NCBI GenBank assembly: GCA_038245795.1
Contig: JBBRSC010000047.1
Coordinates: 1 to 17,542 of the forward strand
Length of the DNA stretch: 17,542 nt
DNA from: JBBRSC01 sp038245795
GTDB taxonomy: Bacteria > Actinomycetota > Acidimicrobiia > Acidimicrobiales > Microtrichaceae
Direction of reading: 5' to 3'
A program made the translations under genes and the position numbers. The notes below the pieces were generated by a model. That model made no database searches, was not told where the DNA came from, and saw only the letters and a list, made by a program, of their open reading frames with translations. The first letter of the stretch is position 1. Every line of letters begins with the position of its first letter. Shown here one piece after another: positions 15,182 to 17,542 of this stretch.

Positions 15182-15229
15182 TGCTCGCACGCTACGTGTG
15201 GGTCGGCCAGCCAGGCCATCCGAGAGATC

Positions 15230-16237
15230 TCAAAAGCTGTAGTGATGGTGTTCGACCCCGGCCTCGCGTCGCAGGAGGCCGCGATAGGCCTCCTCGGCCG
15301 AGGCGCCTTCGTGACACACCGCATGGACTTCGGTCCCGATGGGCAGATCCACGCCGTACTCCGCGCCGAGTTCCATGACGACCTTGGCGGTCTTCACACC
15401 TTCGGCCACCATGTTCATCTCGCCGATGATCTCGTCGATGGTGCGACCACGACCGAGCTGCTCGCCGACGTGTCGATTGCGGCTCTGCGGCGACATGCAG
15501 GTCGCGATCAAGTCGCCCATTCCAGCGAGGCCGGCAAAGGTCACTGCGTCTCCGCCCATGGCTTCGCCGAGTCGCGAGAGCTCGTTCAGTCCTCGGGTGA
15601 TCACCGCAGACTTCGTGTTGTCCCCGGCGCCGAGACCGTCAGCCATCCCGGCGGCGATGGCGATCACGTTCTTGAGAGCACCCCCGAGCTCGCACCCGAT
15701 CACGTCCGGGTTCGTGTAGACCCGGAACAAATTGGTCGTGAAAATGGCCTGGAGGTGATCTGCCACCACGGGGTCGTGGGTCGCCACGACCGACGCAGCC
15801 GCGTCGCCCGCCAGGATCTCCTTTGCCAGGTTGGGGCCGGTGAGCACCGCGAACGGATGGCCGGGCAGCACCTCGTTGGCGACCTGGCTCATACGGAGAC
15901 GACTTCCCTGTTCGAGGCCTTTGGTGAGGCTGACGACCGGCACCCAGGCGCGAATGTGTTCCGCAACCTTCGCGAGCGTTTCACGGTACGAATGCGACGG
16001 CACCCCCATGACCACCACATCGGCCTGTGACACCACCGTCGCTAGGTCGGCATCGGCCCGAAGTTGCGGGTGCAACGCGTAGCCGTCGAGATAGCGACGA
16101 TTCATATGATCGGAATTGATGCCGTCACACGTGAACTCGTCGCGGGCCCAGAGCACTGTCGGCGCATTGTGCGCCGCAAGATGTGCCACGGTCGTCCCCC
16201 ACGATCCTCCGCCAATGACCCCGACCCGAATGTGCAT
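15230..16237 (-). CDS. gpsA: Glycerol-3-phosphate dehydrogenase [NAD(P)+]
   Basis: GpsA reduces dihydroxyacetone phosphate to sn-glycerol 3-phosphate for phospholipid synthesis in the cytoplasm. The 335-residue protein opens with the Rossmann motif VGVIGGGSWGTT (5-16). It carries SLTKGLE (K106), TGPNLAKE (133-140), catalytic K189 in GALKN, GLAGMGDL (237-243) and the phosphate-binding SRNR (252-255), all in the usual order. Length is normal for the family. The ATG at 16237 has no Shine-Dalgarno. On the minus strand TACAGT lies six bases upstream and could be a -10, so a leaderless transcript is possible. It is divergent from cofC across 39 bases, an arrangement I also recall for gpdA2 and fbiD (Rv2982c/Rv2983) in M. 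tuberculosis. Confidence 0.96.
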   Translation of the reverse strand: MHIRVGVIGGGSWGTTVAHLAAHNAPTVLWARDEFTCDGINSDHMNRRYLDGYALHPQLRADADLATVVSQADVVVMGVPSHSYRETLAKVAEHIRAWVPVVSLTKGLEQGSRLRMSQVANEVLPGHPFAVLTGPNLAKEILAGDAAASVVATHDPVVADHLQAIFTTNLFRVYTNPDVIGCELGGALKNVIAIAAGMADGLGAGDNTKSAVITRGLNELSRLGEAMGGDAVTFAGLAGMGDLIATCMSPQSRNRHVGEQLGRGRTIDEIIGEMNMVAEGVKTAKVVMELGAEYGVDLPIGTEVHAVCHEGASAEEAYRGLLRREAGVEHHHYSF

Positions 16238-16276
16238 GGGCGCACTGTAGGACGACCCGACCGTAGAGTGCCGGAC

Positions 16277-16870
16277 GTGAGCGACCTCGACGACACGCTG
16301 GTCATGATGCCGTTGAAGGCCTTCAGCTCGGCGAAGACCCGTCTCGCCTCAGTCCGAACCCCATTCGAGCGTGAGGAGCTGGCGCGTTCGCTCGCGACCG
16401 GCGTACTCGACGCCCTGCGCGGTCGCCAGGTTGTCGTCGTTCGAGGACCTGATGACGGCGAGCTGGATTCGTGGGCCGCTGAACACGATGTGGCGATCGT
16501 GGTGGCGCCCCCGGGCCTCGATCAGGCAGCCGTGATAGGCAGACAGCATGCGCGCCAGCGTCAGATCGGACGGATCGTCGTCTGTCACGCCGATCTCTCG
16601 CGACCCAGCTGCCTCAGCGCGGTCCTCGATCGGCCCGGCTCGTTCGTGGTCCCTGATCGACATCTCGACGGCACCAACGTGTTGGCCCTGCCCTCCGACT
16701 CCACATTCGAGTTCGCGTACGGACCGGGTTCATTGAAGCGCCATGTCGACGAGGCCGCCCGACTCGGCATCGACCTCACGATCATCGGCGACACCGAACT
16801 CGGCATCGACATCGACGAACCCGCGGATCTGGCGCTCCACGTCCAACTCGATCGCGAGGACCAGTCATGA
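16277..16870 (+). CDS. cofC: 2-phospholactate/phosphoenolpyruvate guanylyltransferase (CofC/FbiD)
   Basis: CofC/FbiD uses GTP to activate 2-phospholactate (archaea) or phosphoenolpyruvate (mycobacteria), giving the precursor that CofD/FbiA joins to Fo in coenzyme F420 synthesis. The 197-residue protein shows MPLKAFSSAKTRLA near the N-terminus, the VVCHADLSRP segment where other members have LPADLP, PDRHLDGTNVLALP, FAYGPGSLKRH, and IDIDEPADL near the end. The start is uncertain: GTG at 16277 gives MSDLDDTLVMMPLK, with another GTG at 16268 and ATGs at 16304 and 16307; none has a strong ribosome site. It is the first gene of a pair, and its TGA overlaps the next start as ATGA, so the two are probably translationally coupled. 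Other F420 genes are not in the window. Confidence 0.88.
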   Translation: MSDLDDTLVMMPLKAFSSAKTRLASVRTPFEREELARSLATGVLDALRGRQVVVVRGPDDGELDSWAAEHDVAIVVAPPGLDQAAVIGRQHARQRQIGRIVVCHADLSRPSCLSAVLDRPGSFVVPDRHLDGTNVLALPSDSTFEFAYGPGSLKRHVDEAARLGIDLTIIGDTELGIDIDEPADLALHVQLDREDQS

Positions 16871-17542
16871 GTGGGTATTCGATCGATCTCCCCGTGCCGT
16901 CGCGGGCGCTTGCCATCGCCGCCCATCCCGACGACATCGAGTTCGGTTGTGGCGCAACGCTCTCGAAATGGGCACGCGCCGGGTGTGCCATCACGCATGT
17001 GATCTGCACGGATGGTTCGAAGGGAACCTGGGACGGCAACGCCGACATCGGGGCGCTGATCGCGACGCGCCGGGACGAACAGCGCCACGCGTCTCTCGCG
17101 CTCGGCGGGAGCGGCGACGTGGTCTTTCTCGATCGGGTCGACGGCGAGCTCGAATCTGACCTGGGCGCACGCGAGGCGGTGGCACGGGTGATCCGACGGG
17201 CTCGGCCCGACGTCGTCCTCGGACACGATCCGTGGAAGCGCTATCGACTCCATCCGGATCATCGCCACGCTGGCCTGCTGTGCATCGACGGGGTCGTCGC
17301 GGCTCGCGATCCGCACTTCTTCCGGGAGCAACTCACCAACGAGGGCCTGGCAATTCATCGGCCCAGCGCCGTGCTGTTGTTCGAGGCAGACGAGATCGAT
17401 CATGTCGAGACCGTCAGCGAAGCCGATCTGCTCCGTCGCTGCGAGGCACTGGCAGCTCACCGGTCCCAATGGGAGACGACCCATTTCTACGGCGTCGAGT
17501 CAGCTGATCCCATGGAGGGCTTCCTCGCCCGCGAGCGAGCGA
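16867..17542 (+). CDS. LmbE/PIG-L family N-deacetylase, partial (runs off window)
   Basis: The 225 visible codons encode a zinc-dependent deacetylase of the LmbE/PIG-L family, which includes MshB, Mca and GlcNAc-PI deacetylases. The signature AHPDD gives zinc ligands H20 and D23 with D22 as probable base, and LHPDHRHAG (128-136) supplies the third ligand, probably H132. TRRDEQRHA (67-75) and CTDGSKGTWD (47-56) are also typical. There is no signal peptide. The start overlaps the cofC stop in ATGA. Members of this family cleave an N-acetyl group from an amino sugar conjugate; which substrate cannot be told, and a mycothiol role is only one option. The frame is open to the window end, so the C-terminus is missing. 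Confidence 0.92.
   Translation, partial: MSGYSIDLPVPSRALAIAAHPDDIEFGCGATLSKWARAGCAITHVICTDGSKGTWDGNADIGALIATRRDEQRHASLALGGSGDVVFLDRVDGELESDLGAREAVARVIRRARPDVVLGHDPWKRYRLHPDHRHAGLLCIDGVVAARDPHFFREQLTNEGLAIHRPSAVLLFEADEIDHVETVSEADLLRRCEALAAHRSQWETTHFYGVESADPMEGFLARERA

Noticed and set aside
14378..16030. 550-codon open frame on the plus strand across the 535-residue gene and gpsA
   Set aside because: It is antisense to two well-supported genes and to their intergenic gap, starts without a ribosome site and has no recognisable motif.

Overview
This is a GC-rich window from an actinobacterium, most likely of the Acidimicrobiia or a related high-GC lineage. The reasons are an ImuA'/ImuB/DnaE2 mutasome, LexA boxes of the actinobacterial type (CGAAC-N4-GTTCG), an F420-biosynthesis guanylyltransferase, FadE-type lipid genes, and a gpsA/cofC divergent pair of the kind I recall from mycobacteria. 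The lineage assignment is inference; no rRNA or other phylogenetic marker is present.

Region 1 (1-7498, all minus strand, read right to left) is an SOS mutagenesis locus in the order imuA' - imuB - response regulator - histidine kinase - dnaE2. A near-perfect LexA box lies just upstream of imuA' and a second just upstream of dnaE2. An OmpR-type two-component system sits between imuB and dnaE2 with gaps of 26 to 54 bases. The dnaE2 reading frame is cut by one in-frame TAA at 196-198. The same frame then continues as recognisable DnaE2 sequence to the window edge. This is a single nonsense change, or a base error, that would remove the C-terminal part of the polymerase.

Region 2 (7512-8396, minus) holds a small protein resembling the Nfu N-terminal domain and a small four-helix membrane protein. 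Region 3 (8428-9783) is an acyl-CoA dehydrogenase gene preceded by a perfect 18-base palindrome that looks like a repressor operator and followed by a candidate bidirectional hairpin terminator. Region 4 (9779-13516) has a soluble class III adenylate cyclase with all canonical catalytic residues, ribonuclease HII (rnhB), a 104-residue protein of unknown function, and a three-PAS GGDEF protein whose stop codon overlaps that of the small gene tail to tail. The region therefore carries two second-messenger enzymes.

Region 5 (13583-17542) has a 535-residue conserved-looking protein of unknown function downstream of gpsA (glycerol-3-phosphate dehydrogenase). Divergent from gpsA is cofC/fbiD (F420 biosynthesis), overlapping by four bases an LmbE/PIG-L family deacetylase that runs off the window.

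Genes are tightly packed and no gene-free stretch exceeds about 175 bases. I saw no tRNA, rRNA, CRISPR array, insertion sequence or prophage gene. The most interesting items are the two-component system inside a LexA-controlled mutasome locus, the lone nonsense codon in dnaE2, and the shared promoter layout of the two LexA-box promoters.
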